The position numbers and the translations under genes were made by a program. From Amoeboaphelidium protococcarum (lineage: Eukaryota > Aphelidiomycota > Aphelidea): a DNA stretch of 64,000 bases. Positions 24,685-36,734 of this stretch are shown in pieces. The stretch is taken from positions 624,501-688,500 of the forward strand of contig JALECJ010000258.1 in NCBI GenBank assembly GCA_023515745.1. The letters are read 5' to 3'. The notes under the pieces are model-generated. The model was not told where the DNA came from. It saw only the letters and a program-made list of their open reading frames with translations, and did not search any database. Position 1 is the first letter of the stretch, and the number at the start of each line of letters is the position of its first letter.

Positions 24685-24930
24685 ACTATTTATTTATTTA
24701 CCACTTGTACAAGCAAGAGGGCACCAACAACAATGAACAACGAACGAACCAAGCGAGAATCAATCGCGGAAAGGAGAAATCCTACACGAGGAGAACAGCA
24801 TATGATGAAATCGCATTGTATTCGTTGAGAGACAAAGATATATAAATGATCAATAACTAAAAATTATAACTGATACAAGTTAATTAAAGTAATCAAAAAA
24901 GGTTAACATAAGACAAGATTGAACATTCTT

Positions 24931-26559
24931 TCATCTTAATGCGACAGGTATCAGTTGAAGCGACTCGATCTAGAGAATGTCGTCGCGATGAAGTAATAGA
25001 TGCTTGTATTCATTGTAAATGAATTTATCCCATTCCCTTCTCAGGTGCGCAGTAGCCAAATCTTGCATGAGCATTATACCTCCAATACAATACGCAAGAC
25101 CAGAGGCGTATAAGAAGTTGGCATTACCTCCAGCACCGCCCAGCCAAATGTAATGCATTAGCGGATACACAATCAGACTTGAGACTGTGATTACTAAACA
25201 CGCAAGCATAACATACCGCGTATACTTCAGCACTGGATTCAGAAGAGGTATAAGAGACAGTGCCAATGCCATATGAGATAAGTTGGCGATAGAGCTCATA
25301 GAGGCGACGATCAATGTCATAATGACGAAAACGAGCATAGGATTAGATCGCAACTTCAAAGTCAGAGGAATAACAACACTGTAGGTGACTATCGGGAGAA
25401 CCAGCGCAAAGAATAGTCTAAAATGACTAAACATCTCCACAAAAAAGTACCAGTATAAAGACAAATTTGCCTTCTATCTTGAACTAAAAATGCACTCTCC
25501 ATATAGAACTTGCAGATGCTTGAGAATCACAACAGTATAAGGCCATAAAGAGTCTAATGACGCATAAAGAAACTCTTACAGGCTGAATTAATTACCAATA
25601 TTTGTCGCAAAGTCTTCAAAGTTGATCGTAATGTTTTGCAGTTTATCAGCAAAGAAGTAGACACTACTACTATTTTGAATAGAATCCACTAAAATGTTAA
25701 TGTCAAATGAATCCCATATTTAAACAACACTTGCCAATTCTATACTGAAAAAGTATCCGCATAATAGAGTAAATAAGATTAGCCGCTTTAAGACAGAGTA
25801 AAAGCCATAATCTGTAAGAGCAGCTTAACCAAGACAGAGCAGAATCACTGGACATATACAGATTACAGTTATCAAATCGGCTCCAAATACTAGAAGAGCA
25901 CTTAGATAAGTTAGAGACACCAAAGCCCTTCCTTTTAGAGCTGAGTTTAAACTTAATAACATCATGGTAGCATTAAAAGCATACATTCCACCACGCCCGA
26001 ATTCTATAACATTCATTGGATTTAGTAAGTACAATGCACAGACGACGATCGGGATATTCTTAGATTAAAACACTTATTGCATCGTCATCTCTGGAGTCAA
26101 TATTCTGCGTAAAGTCTTTATTTCATCCACCATCTTGGAATCTAGAGGAAGGTAATTTTTTACCTTGGCATCTGGCGATTGAGGTTAAAAATCATCAGCT
26201 ATATACTCTTTATCCTTGTCACTAGCACACAGCGCAGTATCATACGCTATCAAATAGTTGAAATCTATCCTGTAAATCCACAGGTACTACTTGGCAATAG
26301 AGAATAGCAGATAAGCGTTGAGAACATGGCTAATCATAAGAAGAAGCATGATAATATGATGCATTTAAGCAAACTCGCCAAGCGACAACAACATACCAAA
26401 AGATCTAATAACCACAGAACTGAACTGACATCCCTCATATGTGACAAAACACTCTAGAAACATTTTCATCTCCAATGACTTATTCTAATTATGCAAATAA
26501 GCAATACATCTCAATGCAATACCAAGACAGAATATTGAAAGCAGCTTCGATTAAACCAT
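24931..26559 (-). CDS. PIGU: PIG-U/GAB1, GPI transamidase subunit
   Basis: A 542-residue intronless polytopic membrane protein. The diagnostic region is LSLYWYFFVEMFSHFRLFF, followed by a C-terminal set of helices ending in FLYASGLAYCIGGIML. Further up, LYLLNPMNVIEFGRGG matches the YLFNPYTILSCVA-type loop of PIG-U. It belongs to the GPI transamidase complex (with GPI8, GAA1, PIG-S and PIG-T) that attaches GPI anchors to proteins in the ER. About eight to ten hydrophobic helices are visible. The start at 26559 was chosen as the first ATG before the first membrane segment; the frame upstream stays open but has no ATG. Confidence 0.85.
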
Positions 26560-27339
26560 TGCTGTATAAAACTCAAAGAGATCACGTACTCTTCTACAAT
26601 CGTCAAGAAGAAGAAGAATAGAATTCAGTTGAAACTAAAAGGAAATACTGGTACGTCAAAAGTGTTTCAAACGCGCCAAGAAACGTTATCTTATACAGCA
26701 TTTATAGAGTTTTCTAATTCAAGTTGGTATACTTTGATACAGTGAATAAATGTTTTGAGCGGTCGTTATCTTGTCAATGGTTATAATGAACCGGAAGGAC
26801 AATACGGTAATCAGTTTCATGAATTGAAAGCAAACACAGTACCACTATCGATTCAAAGTAGAATCTTGTAAAGACCATTTATCATAGAGAGAAACGATAA
26901 AGACAGGTTACGCGTTTCAACGACATCCTGTCAAACGAGATCAATCTTTTACTTCGAACGACTGAGAGAGTGAGAGAGTGGGTGAGTGAGTGAGAAAAAG
27001 AATGAGTGAGTGAAATAAGAATAAAGAGCGGCGAGTGAGAGACGTTTGTCGCCTTGATTTCCCTTTTCTTTCCGAGTGAGTTCAAACTGACAAACTTTGG
27101 TGAATGCGCATTCAGTTACTGCCCAACTTTGCATTATCTGATTTCTAATTGGCATTACTCTTACTATTTGTGCTATTCTTTATTGCATCTCGAAGAACTC
27201 TGCTGATAATTTACTCAGTCTTGTTTATTGTCTACTTTGGATTTTGGTATTTGTGAACATTACTACTTGTAATAAAATCTAATTAGAACATTCTGTATTC
27301 AGACAAACTCAGAGATCAACTCCTATTTAGTGATTAATT
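26560..27339. other. Long intergenic region with a GAGT-type microsatellite
   Basis: 780 bp between the PIG-U start and the ARPC3 start, hence a divergent promoter region for both. At about 26960-27025 there is an imperfect GAGT/GTGA repeat interrupted by AAAAAG. Its reverse frame spells a Ser-His-Leu-Thr repeat that I regard as non-coding. The region nearest ARPC3 is A/T-rich. No gene is seen. Confidence 0.6.
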
Positions 27340-27903
27340 ATGCCTGCGTATCATTCATAATTTGTTGAAGATTCATAGTTCAAGATGGTAGGAAATATGT
27401 GCATTCTACCATTTAGAACCAAGGTTCGTGGCCCAGCACCTCCATTCAGCAGTAACGATCCTAATGATGAAGACATTGTTGAGGAGGGACTGAACTTGTA
27501 CAGAGCCAACTGCTTCTATAAGAATTTTGAAGTCAAGAATGGAAGTGACAGACTGTTGATCTATGTGCTGCTGTACATTGGTGAGTGTCTAACCAAGATT
27601 GCTTCCCTATCCACCAAGGGTGATCAGTGGCCGTCTGTAAATGAGGCGCAGAAGCACTTGACCACTCTGTCCACCAACGCTAATCTGGTATCTATGCTGC
27701 CATCTGATGCATCTTTCCCTCTGTCAGGCATGTATGAGAAGCCTACCAACAAGAATGACATTGACTTTCTGCGTTCTTACTTGACTTAGTTGCGTGGTGA
27801 AATCGGCACCAGATTGATTGAGAGAATCTATGTGAACGGCAAGCCTAGCAAGTGGTGGATGTGTTTCCAGAAGAGAAAGTTTATGGGCAAAAGCTTGAGC
27901 TGA
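27340..27903 (+). CDS. ARPC3: Arp2/3 complex subunit 3 (ARPC3, p21)
   Basis: A 187-residue intronless frame, start MPAYHSQFVED as in ARPC3 of other eukaryotes. Conserved blocks include [55 protein letters not shown] and the C-terminal [19 protein letters not shown]. It is a structural subunit of the Arp2/3 complex, which nucleates branched actin in the cytoplasm, so this organism builds Arp2/3-dependent actin networks. Three Gln codons are TAR. The stop is TGA at 27901-27903, followed by an A/T-rich 3' flank. Confidence 0.96.
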
Positions 27904-28124
27904 TTAAAAAGACTTGAAGATCATGCGTCTTTTTCAGTAATAAGATTTTATTCTTTATGTATTTTGAGTTGAGAATGGTTTACTTTCTTGTTTCTATCAT
28001 TTTTGATACCAACGGTACGTGAGACTAGTGAGACTCTAAGCTTCAGTTCTTCTACCGCGACGAGAATTCCTTCGCGTTGTTTCATTCCATAGGATCTCCT
28101 TTAAATGGCATAAGTAGCACCATC

Positions 28125-30077
28125 ATGTCATTTAAAACTAAAGCGATATTCGTCGCACTGTTATGCTTGGTTAGTATTTATTTATCGCTGATATCTATCC
28201 GTCTCAGGATTGGACATTTCACTATATTAAATGGTGGAAGGCTGTCCGAGTAAGCTAGTCTTGACAGCGATTTTAGAGCGTTGGAGTAAAACCACGTTAG
28301 CGATGTTGAAACGTTATATACGGAGCTGAGTAAAGAAATACAGTAAAGAAAAAATGGATATAGATAGAGAGTCTAACGATTAATTGCAAGCCTGCAATCT
28401 AGAGAAGATCAGTTTAATATTACGTTAAATAAGCCGCCTGTGATAGTATTTGGTACTGCTGGTAGTGGTACACGCATTGCAAGTAGAGTTCTTCGCGGAA
28501 TGAACGTTGCCGTCTTCACTGAGATCGTGAATAGATAAGATGATTCGCTCGTCATCATTCAGCTGGTGAAAGAGACAGCGATGTTTTGCTGCGGGAACTC
28601 TTCGCTGTTTCATCACTTTGCGGAGAGGATTAACCATAATGGTACGTTCGTATACGAAGTGGAGGATATAGATCCTATTCTACGCAATTAGATTACTAAG
28701 GCTTTACGGTTGGCGTTTCGCATCATACAATATGAAGTTTATCTAAAATCTGGGCGTTCTCTGGATGTCAGTTGGGGTATCAAAGAGCCGCAATTGATAT
28801 ATCTCATACCATTCATTCTAGATCTCCATCCTGATGCTATTCTTGTTCACACAATCCGGGATGGACGCGATGCTGTTCTCAGTAAGTAGCAGAAGATGAG
28901 ATACCAGCAGATGTATCTGAATAAGATTTACCGATCTGGAGATCTTATGGCGACCGCGTAGTTATGGCAGCGAATAAATCTTGATGCTCGGTCCATAGCT
29001 CTTAGACATTAATTGCGCACAAATTACATCTTGGCTCGGTTGGAAGATCTATGCTATGATCATCGGAGGTAGATGACATTGTCTAATATCGAGAGGCTGT
29101 TATAGTAGTTTGGAATAGTGAGAACGTATAATACTGCAACTTCGAATTCCGTAGATATTGATTAGTCAAGATGCAATATGGGCAAGTGGCTTAACACCTC
29201 GTTGCAACTGAATTCTAGTGTATTTAAATCTATTTGGAAGCCTTTACTTGAATTTGGATATGAAGGATTATAGAGTGGTACATCTTCTGTATAAATGATG
29301 TCAAATGTTGGACTTCCATTGTGGCCTCAGAACTCTACTGTGATTATAACGGCTGTATCTTAGGATTATCTTGATCTATTCAACACCTTTTTGGATACAA
29401 TTGAATAACACTGTTTTGGTTAAAGGTTGTAAATTTTGGTTCTTAATTTGGATCTTGAATCTGCGCAAGTGAATAAAATGTCCTAAAGACAGCGGCACCA
29501 TATTCAACATGTAAGTGTTGATAATATAATGTAAAAGAAGGATATCTGGAAATGGAGACTTGAAATGGCATCAATGTTAATAGATCAAGGAAACAATGTT
29601 GTGCTTAGTGACTTGGACGCTATATGGAATGTGAATGTCGTCTAGTATTTCGAGTAGGATTAATTTGGTGGGTACGACCTCATTGCTGGGCAAGGAAGAT
29701 TTCCGTACGAGTTGAAGTCATTATGGGGGTTTACTGCTTGCATGGGTATGGTGTATATAAGATCATCCACGCAATCATCTACTCTGCTTCATCTGACGCT
29801 TCGGTATTTAAAGATGTTCCCAGACGATTAAAAGGCTTTCAATCGGGCTCTCTGGTAAATGTCTGATGGTTGGATCGAAACAGAGGCTGGATATCAGTCA
29901 GCGTCTAATAGAAGTATTGGAATCAAAGCTTTAGTGTTGCACCACGATTCTCTTCCTCGATTCTGTCCCTCATCCAAAGTCATTGAGTAATACCCAAAAG
30001 CTATCGCATTTCATTGTTATACTCCCAAGAATGGTTCCAAAAAGATGGCTAAACTAAGATAGATGGGTATCATATGA
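28125..30077 (+). CDS. Sulfotransferase fused to a nucleotide-sugar glycosyltransferase
   Basis: A single 650-residue frame without introns, ATG 28125 to TGA 30075-30077. An N-terminal signal anchor (about residues 8-26) is followed by a polar stem. Domain 1 (about residues 100-385) has the PAPS-site motifs of sulfotransferases: PPVIVFGTAGSGTR (5'-PSB) and TIRDGRDAVLS (3'-PB, about residues 243-253). Domain 2 (about residues 400-650) resembles the PF03407 nucleotide-diphospho-sugar transferase family, with LVLNLD, KWRLEMASMLIDQG, DxD in VVLSDLDAIW (about residues 495-501), FTACMGMVYI and ending with AIAFHCYTPKNG. The layout suggests a Golgi bifunctional enzyme that glycosylates and sulfates one glycan. 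Acceptor unknown. Confidence 0.8.
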
Positions 30078-30108
30078 TTGATTGAATAAACATTAGTACC
30101 ATGATATA

Positions 30109-31275
30109 TCATTTAAATTCAATTATGACACCACCGACACCTAAAACAACTTCGAAAGCCTCAAATCCTTCACATGCTAGTTTGTCTCTGAGCTGAGACA
30201 TTAGCTAAGTATCTTCTACGGTGCCAGGTAGTAAAGTCAATACACAACCGCCTCCACCGGCGCCAGTCAACTTCGATGCCAAGCCAAACTTCTGGGCAAT
30301 ATCACAAACTTTGGCTATATTAGGATGACTGACATTGAAGCATTCTAAATGTTTTTAGTTTATAGTTATGAGGGTCTTCATTCTTTCATAATCGACATTT
30401 TCAGCGTGTATCATAGACTCGAATTCCGCGGATATGCAATCAATAGTCTCCAACATTGACTTGGCCACTAAATTGTGATCGTCAATGACTTGTTTGAATT
30501 TTTACAACTATACTTTAGTTTGACGCGGAGTTTTGGTATTAGTCAGAAGAAACTTATGTTGGAACTTATTTATGACTTTGGTCTCTGCTTTGCCAGTGGT
30601 TGTAGCTTTTTAGTATGCTATGACGCCACCAAAGACGCAGACGGTGTTATCGATTCCAGAGGGGTTACCATGTATAACACACTCGGCCATGAACGCATAC
30701 TTATTTATAAGATTAAGAGAATCTGTACTCCGCAAATCTGATTCTTTATCCAAGTGGTTGTAATGCAATAATAGTGACGCGGCAATACAGGCAGAGTAGG
30801 ACGCAGACGATCCAAGGCCGGCACCAACTGGGATATGACTTGAGACCACTATGCGGCATCCACGTTTAGTGAGGAATCTAGAATGTTTATCTGTAAACTT
30901 GAGAACAACATTAAGATACTCAAATGCGGCAATAGCAGCAGATTAGTCAGCAGAGTATTGAGGTCGTCGCGCTCTTTATAAAACATGCTCAAGTAATCGC
31001 GCATCTATACCATTCAAGTTAAGTCCATCTGGGCAGCATTCTTTGAGAATAGAAGCCGTTTCTCTCATTTCAAACACTTATTTCACTTGCAAATCAGGTA
31101 GCTCAAGCTCCACGGCATCTCTCTCAGGCAGCAGCTGGTATGAAGACGTCGTGTATAGATTAATAGATGACGCACAAGCTTTTGTCCCGTGAACTACCGC
31201 ATGTTCGCCAAACAAAATGGCTTTACCCGGCGCTTTTACAGTGAATTCGACTAGTTCCAGAGCTTATGCCATCAT
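30109..31275 (-). CDS. MVK: Mevalonate kinase
   Basis: A 388-residue intronless frame with all GHMP kinase motifs: PGKAILFGEHAVVHG (motif 1), PVGAGLGSSASYSACIAA (the ATP loop), HGNPSGIDNTV with the catalytic Asp, and KLTGAGGGGCVLTLLP near the C terminus. It phosphorylates mevalonate to 5-phosphomevalonate in the cytosol or peroxisome, feeding isoprenoid and sterol synthesis, the same broad pathway as the sterol reductase at 6.7-8.0 kb. It is convergent with the fusion enzyme: the two stop codons are about 31 bp apart. ATG ATG occurs at the start; the first was used. Confidence 0.96.
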
Positions 31276-31455
31276 GATTATCCTCGAGTAAAGCGGTCAA
31301 AGTTCCGACTCAAGTCTCAACAAGTTACAAACTAGAGTGAGGAAGCGCGTGTGAAATCATTCAGCGTAAATTCTCCTTGACTTAACCAACGTCTCCATTG
31401 TCTCGTCTTTCTCTCATCCTTCTGTAAATTCATAGCCTTGTTAACGCGTAATACA

Positions 31456-32606
31456 ATGGCATGGAGATAGCCAAAATAGCTTAAGGATTCCCCAATTCAA
31501 AAATCTTATCAATGTATAATATAAACATATACTTTGTCAAAGACACTATTCAAAGACTTGCACCGTGTGTAGTGTAAGATTTGAAAGCATCGAATCGACT
31601 GTTAGCTGAGAATCATGCAAGTAACGCGTAAAACTTGAAGGCTCAACGAAATTAACTGACTGAACTGTTGGATTCGAATTTGTTTCTGATGGAGTAAATA
31701 GCTTAGCAGAGAACATTTCTGGATGAATACAAATAAGTAGTTCAGTAAAAGTATGAGATGATACAAAGCATTGATATGCAGATGATGAACACGCTGCAAA
31801 GTTTTGAAACAATGGTGAAACAATCTCGGTCCGTCCGTATCTCTGAAGAGAGTAGTCTTCCAATGAGCACAGATGTTGTCCAAACTTCCAATGATAAAAA
31901 TGCTGTTAATGAGGTGGCTTCACAGAATATTATTAGAACAAGTCAAGTTTTTGGTTAGAGTCAACCTGTGAAAAGTGGTTCAAACCTGGATGATACGGAG
32001 AAACGCGTGGATAACTTTCAAGTTGCCTTGAATACTCCTTCTATCAGTGATAGTTCTCCTAAAGAAAGTAGTTCTCCCATAGCAAGAATTCAAAGTAATA
32101 ATGTTTTTGCAGATTAATATTCCTCATCTCCTTTATTGCTACAGCACAGAGAAGTTGAACAACTGCAAGATGTACGAAAGTCGCGCCGGATGAGCATTTG
32201 GAAACCGAATATGACACCTCAAGGACTTGGCCGTAAACTTGACGCTCTTATCACAGGTAGTCGACAGGAAGGTGACATTATTGATGATACAATCTTAGAA
32301 GAGTCTGAAGATGAAGAGCCACTCTCAAGCCAGAGATACATTGACGAAATGGAAAACTAGGATCCAATGACACGGAAGAAGTCTGCACGCGAAAGTGCTG
32401 GTATTGTCTCAACATCAGATGGAACACCAAAGAGACCAAGACGCGAATCATCACGCAGAATATAAAATTTTGCTGAACCAAGCTTGCGCAAGTAAGATTT
32501 CTATTTCCTCTTGAATGGCTTTTACTCTAAAAAGTATGACCAATATCTATATGTGTGTAGAAAGTTGAGGCAAGGTGATGCACATACATTTAAATTAGCA
32601 AATTGA
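31456..32606 (+). CDS. SGO1: Shugoshin
   Basis: Three exons, 31456-31513, 31573-32491 and 32561-32606, with introns of 59 and 69 bp, both GT...TGTGTAG, encode 340 residues. Residues 20-100 form a predicted coiled coil (LQDLKASNRLLAENH...LMEQIAQQRTFLDEYKQ), where shugoshins bind PP2A-B'. A long disordered Ser-rich middle follows. The C-terminal basic SGO motif RRIQNFAEPSLRKKLRQGD spans the second splice site; without removing the intron the motif is broken. Shugoshin protects centromeric cohesin in meiosis and mitosis. The motif order coiled coil, disordered region, SGO box is diagnostic even though overall similarity is low. Confidence 0.85.
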
Positions 32607-32641
32607 ACAGCTGGAAATTGACATTATATAAAATTTAAATT

Positions 32642-33564
32642 TCACTTTAAAGGAGAAAATGGCATTGGCTTCAGAATTCTGGTTCGCATATCTTTCACCA
32701 ACGGAACAGTATTGTAAACAGTCTGTGCCCAGCCATCCTCTTGCCACGCCTCCTCACGTTATCTCTTGCGATCATCCAAGCTAGGATACACCCACATGTG
32801 ATGCACCAGAGACAGAGCTCCCAGCTGAGTAAACCATGCTCCTACCGGCTAGCAATATTTCTTTCTAATCTCCAAGCCGCGCTTCCACTACTATTCCCAC
32901 TCCAAGAGATTTCCAGCCTTTAGCATATACGATCTCAACTCATAGATATCTGTTGTATCTTTAGCAGGCTATGGAGGACTGGTCAACCAAAATGCAAATT
33001 CTAGGCACATTTGATTTTGACGCCTTCTTATCAGTTTCGGTAACTGCTTGGAGTACTCTTAATACTGAGGATCGTGTTGTAACAGAGACATGGTCTTATC
33101 GTATCCCGTGTATCCTTTATACTCCCACATGTGCACAACTTGATCCAAATCCGCACCAACACTTGTATTCCAACTCCCAACTAGGTTGACCTGATTATCC
33201 TTATTCTGTGCAATTCGCGGGTAATGATCAGCTACCAACTTCCTGTACTCATCCATCTTATCAGGCTTCACATCATGAACTACACACTTAGTATAATGGA
33301 ACAATCAGCGATAAACAGTCGCAAAAATCAGATATTACACACAAGTTCGTGAACGTATTTCCCACGAGCCAATTTCTTTGAGAAGGTAGTATCTCGATCA
33401 TCATCCTCGTCGTCTTCATCTTCTGTATTACCCAGCTATCCTTTGCCGACCTACTTCTGACCTTTAGTTCCATACAACACCGATTCTATTATTCCCTTTC
33501 CACCATCGCGTATTCTTGAAGTAGTTTGCAGTGGTCTCTTTAAAAGCGGTAGGATCGAATTCAT
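32642..33564 (-). CDS. NIPSNAP: NIPSNAP family protein
   Basis: Two exons, 33339-33564 and 32642-33279, with a 59-bp intron ending GTGTGTAG, give 287 residues. A basic, Arg/Ser-rich N terminus (LKRPLQTTSRIR) fits a mitochondrial presequence. After an acidic linker come two NIPSNAP repeats: VGSWNTSVGADLDQVVHMWEY and IYELRSYMLKAGNLLEW with LVHHMWVYPSLDDR, closing VPLVKDMRTRILKPM. NIPSNAPs are mitochondrial matrix or outer-membrane proteins implicated in vesicle fusion and mitophagy signalling; the molecular activity is unclear. It is convergent with shugoshin (35 bp between stops). Confidence 0.93.
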
Positions 33565-33678
33565 TTCTAGCTCTACTTATGTTAACTATCAACTAGACCG
33601 TGCGACAATTTGAGCTGGAAAGGGGAACGCGGGCGCGTTGTCACAAAGTTTGCAACAAAATACAACACAAGAGAGAGA

Positions 33679-34647
33679 ATGTTAATGGACAGTTCACGCT
33701 AAGAAGCTACTTCAATTAATGGTGGTAAGAGTGTCACATCGCTGTTGAATATTGGCGAATAATTGGATGACCACATGGTACAGGCTATCATATAATGTCT
33801 TAAATAAAAGCTAAGGAAATTCAGTCATCAGGTGGCAGGACACGATGACTTGCTCAGATTGTCACTACCATCTCAACTCTTCAATCAGCTCACTCACTTT
33901 CAAGATGGCCCAATGCATCTTCTTCTGAAACCGACTGTCATCAAGGAAATACAGTTCTACGCCAACGCAAAGAGTTGCAAGGATATTGCTCCTGTATTAC
34001 CTAAATTTTACGGATGGATGCATGTAGACGCGTTAATTGATCACGGATTGAATCTGACCTTGCGTGATAAATGCACTCATTTCATTTTAATTGAAGATTT
34101 ATTGGCCGATATGAACGCTGAATAGTGCAGGATAGCCGATATAAAGATTGGACGGTAGATGTATGCTTCATGTGATGATTCGGTTGATGATAGTAAACGC
34201 CAGAGGATGATAGTGAAGAACTCTACTACAACTTCGGTCAATTTGGGTCTTCGGATAACTGGGCTTCGGTACGAACAAAGTTCCGGTAAGCTGTTTACTA
34301 AATAAGATGGTAAGATGCTTAAAAATTTTCAAGACTTTCAGGATGTTATGCAAGACTTTACTACTATCGGTCGTGATTTAAATGTTGATCGGCAAGTACG
34401 GGAGCGATTGGCAGTTGATCTCACCACTATGGCGCGTAATTTACCTCAAGAAGTTCAACTTCACTCCTCTAGTGTCCTCATCATCATCGACACTGTGACT
34501 TTTAATGCCAAAATCAAGCTCATAGACTTTGCGCACTCCTTCATTACTCAAGATCCTGACTATCTAGCATCGAGTAACGTGCACCAGGAGATTTAAACTT
34601 GCCTCCTGACCTTGAGAAAATCATTCGGTGTTGATGACGACGACTGA
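33679..34647 (+). CDS. IPMK: Inositol polyphosphate kinase (IPMK type)
   Basis: A 322-residue intronless frame. The catalytic PxxxDxKxG-like motif appears as RIADIKIGRQMY (about residues 152-163), preceded by HFILIEDLLADMN and followed by LGLRITGLRYEQSSGKLF. The C-lobe has SSSVLIIIDT and IKLIDFAHSF, the latter giving the metal-binding Asp. This set fits the IPMK/IP6K superfamily, which phosphorylates inositol phosphates in the nucleus and cytosol. The short length and compact C-lobe favour IPMK over IP6K. The Pro of PxxxDxKxG is replaced by Arg-Ile, a small departure from consensus. Confidence 0.85.
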
Positions 34648-34789
34648 TTGGCTGGATGTCGCAGCGAATAAATTGCAATTATTCACACATTACTTCCCTC
34701 TTTCAATTTACTGCAAAGTCCGTCTGAATATATAATCTTTTAACTCGATAAACTTTAACTTTACTCAATTATACTTGAACTACTTCGTC

Positions 34790-36518
34790 ATGCCTAAGGA
34801 AGTTGAATATATGACCAGGGAGGAGTTTGATGATGATTTTGATCAGTTTTTGGCTCAAACAAGTAAGAAAGCCAAGCGCCCTGCTCCGATAGTGATGAAC
34901 CACGCTATTGACTTGTGGCTTATGTATTAATCGGTGATGAAGAGAGGTGGACATTAAGCTGTAAGTCTTTTTTTGTTAATATTGTTATTGAAATTAATAC
35001 CGATGTATCGTTCATTGTAGGTTACTAATGTTAACAGTTGGCGCCAAGTGTTTCTGGACTGCACTGAAGCGACGACTTACTCTTCAAACACGGGATATTA
35101 CACGCGATTGAGTTATGAAAAGTAAGTTGCCACTTTTAATTGATTGTAGTATTGTACAAAATATATTTCATTGTAGGACACTATGGGATTATGAGCGATA
35201 GGCGAATAAAAGTGATCCACAAAGGAAAAATAAGTTCAAACACGTTCCTGCTGATTATGATGAGAAGGCTCTCGCAAGTGCTGATGTGATTCGCATGCAT
35301 AAGGAGTTGTTGCGATCAAAGTCTGGTGGACAGTTGAATGAATAATCAAATGCGAGCTCTAGCAGGCCTAATACACCTCGGTCAATGTCGCCAAAGTATT
35401 CATCGTCAGACTCAAAGCGAAAGCAATAGTCAAGGAGTAGACGCGGTCCATCAGTGCTCGGACGATTCTCCTCATCTGCTTATGATCAATCCACCACTGA
35501 TGAAGATAATGAGCTGTTTTTCTCTGATGATGATGAAGCTCATCGAGTATTATAATAGCACCCAGCTAAATTCTCATAATAACTTGCCGAGTTGGAGACG
35601 ATGATGAACAAGATGCAAGATTGCGACGTGTTCATCCAGTCACTGGAAGCCGATCAGCCCCCGATACCTAAATTCCTTCAGCAGTTGTTAGCGACTGATG
35701 AGACTGACATCAAAAGCCAGAAGAAGAATAAATTACCTGTTGACGCGTGCTGCGTGTATCTTAATCATCTCCAAACTTAATTGGTGAAATTGTCAAAGAG
35801 ATATGCAGAGTGTGATGAACTGGCCTATCATTTCGATCGACGACTGGGAGCAATGGAAATGTATACAGGTAGTGGCACTTCTACTCGAAATAGAAAGAGT
35901 CAAGAAGAGTAAGAGGAGCATTTGAACCTTGATTCGTCGTACTAGTAGTAGTAATAATAATCATCTGCCGAAAAAGATGAAGATGGGTCCTAAATCAACA
36001 ATGATCTTACATAGCCGGAGTAAGAAGTTGATGAAGGGTCTCTTGCGTCCGACGAATAGGAAGAGGATTTTAATGAGTAGGATAAGGAGGATTTTGATTT
36101 GGATAAAAGCAAGCCTTAAATGTTATCTCCACTTGCTTTATTGATGAGTCAAAACTAGCGATAAGTGTCAGGTTCGTAAAGCGTCGACAGTCAACAGGAT
36201 TAGGCAGACAGTTGGGATGGCGATCAAGATAACGCTGACAATAACATCATCAATGATGGTGAATCCTAACTATCTGTCGATACCGCGCGAGAGATTGCTG
36301 AGGCTGCATAATCAGTCCAGTCAATGAAGTCTTCACCTGCTAGTCCGATGTCGAGTAATCCATTCAACGATAAGAGGCGGAGATCGTCTGGAAGAAGTCG
36401 CGCCAGAGAGCAATTGCTTGCCAGCTATTCCACCTCCAGTGCAGAGGACGATGAAGCTTTGAGCAGAAGGTCCAGTGGTGGTGGCGCAAGGCGTAAAAGT
36501 AGGCGAAGATTGTACTGA
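34790..36518 (+). CDS. ARID/BRIGHT-domain chromatin protein
   Basis: Three exons (34790-34960, 35021-35121, 35177-36518), introns of 60 and 55 bp ending ATTGTAG and CATTGTAG, 537 residues. Residues 9-102 form an ARID DNA-binding domain: TREEFDDDFDQFLAQ, LWLMYQSVMKRGGHQAV, NVNSWRQVFLDC, and TGYYTRLSYEKTLWDYE. Both introns interrupt this domain. The rest is acidic and Gln/Ser-rich with a probable coiled coil and a basic, Arg/Ser-rich tail (RRSSGGGARRKSRRR). ARID proteins bind AT-rich DNA in SWI/SNF and related remodelling complexes. The partner complex is not evident from the sequence. Confidence 0.85.
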
Positions 36519-36734
36519 AAGGCTTTGGTCACGGAATACTGTTTCTGCCAGTTGATTAACTGATCGGCTGTTTGGTATTTATTGAGTGACTAACTAAGAA
36601 GCATTGAAATTCAATATAACGTTCATAGTGTTAAATGCAATCAGAGAATGTGTGATAGATTCGAGCTTTATTAATAGGCACACGAAGTCAATCAACTTAT
36701 CTCTTGACCAAAGTATCATACAGCGATGAGGAAA

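Noticed and set aside
26882-27155. Minus-strand frames with Ser-His-Leu-Thr repeats
   Set aside because: They come from the GAGT microsatellite in an intergenic region and lack any other protein-like feature.
31461-31757. Unspliced shugoshin start at ATG 31461
   Set aside because: The frame is open, but a 59-bp intron with GT and TGTGTAG joins ATG 31456 to the coiled coil in frame and follows the local splice rule, so the spliced model is preferred.
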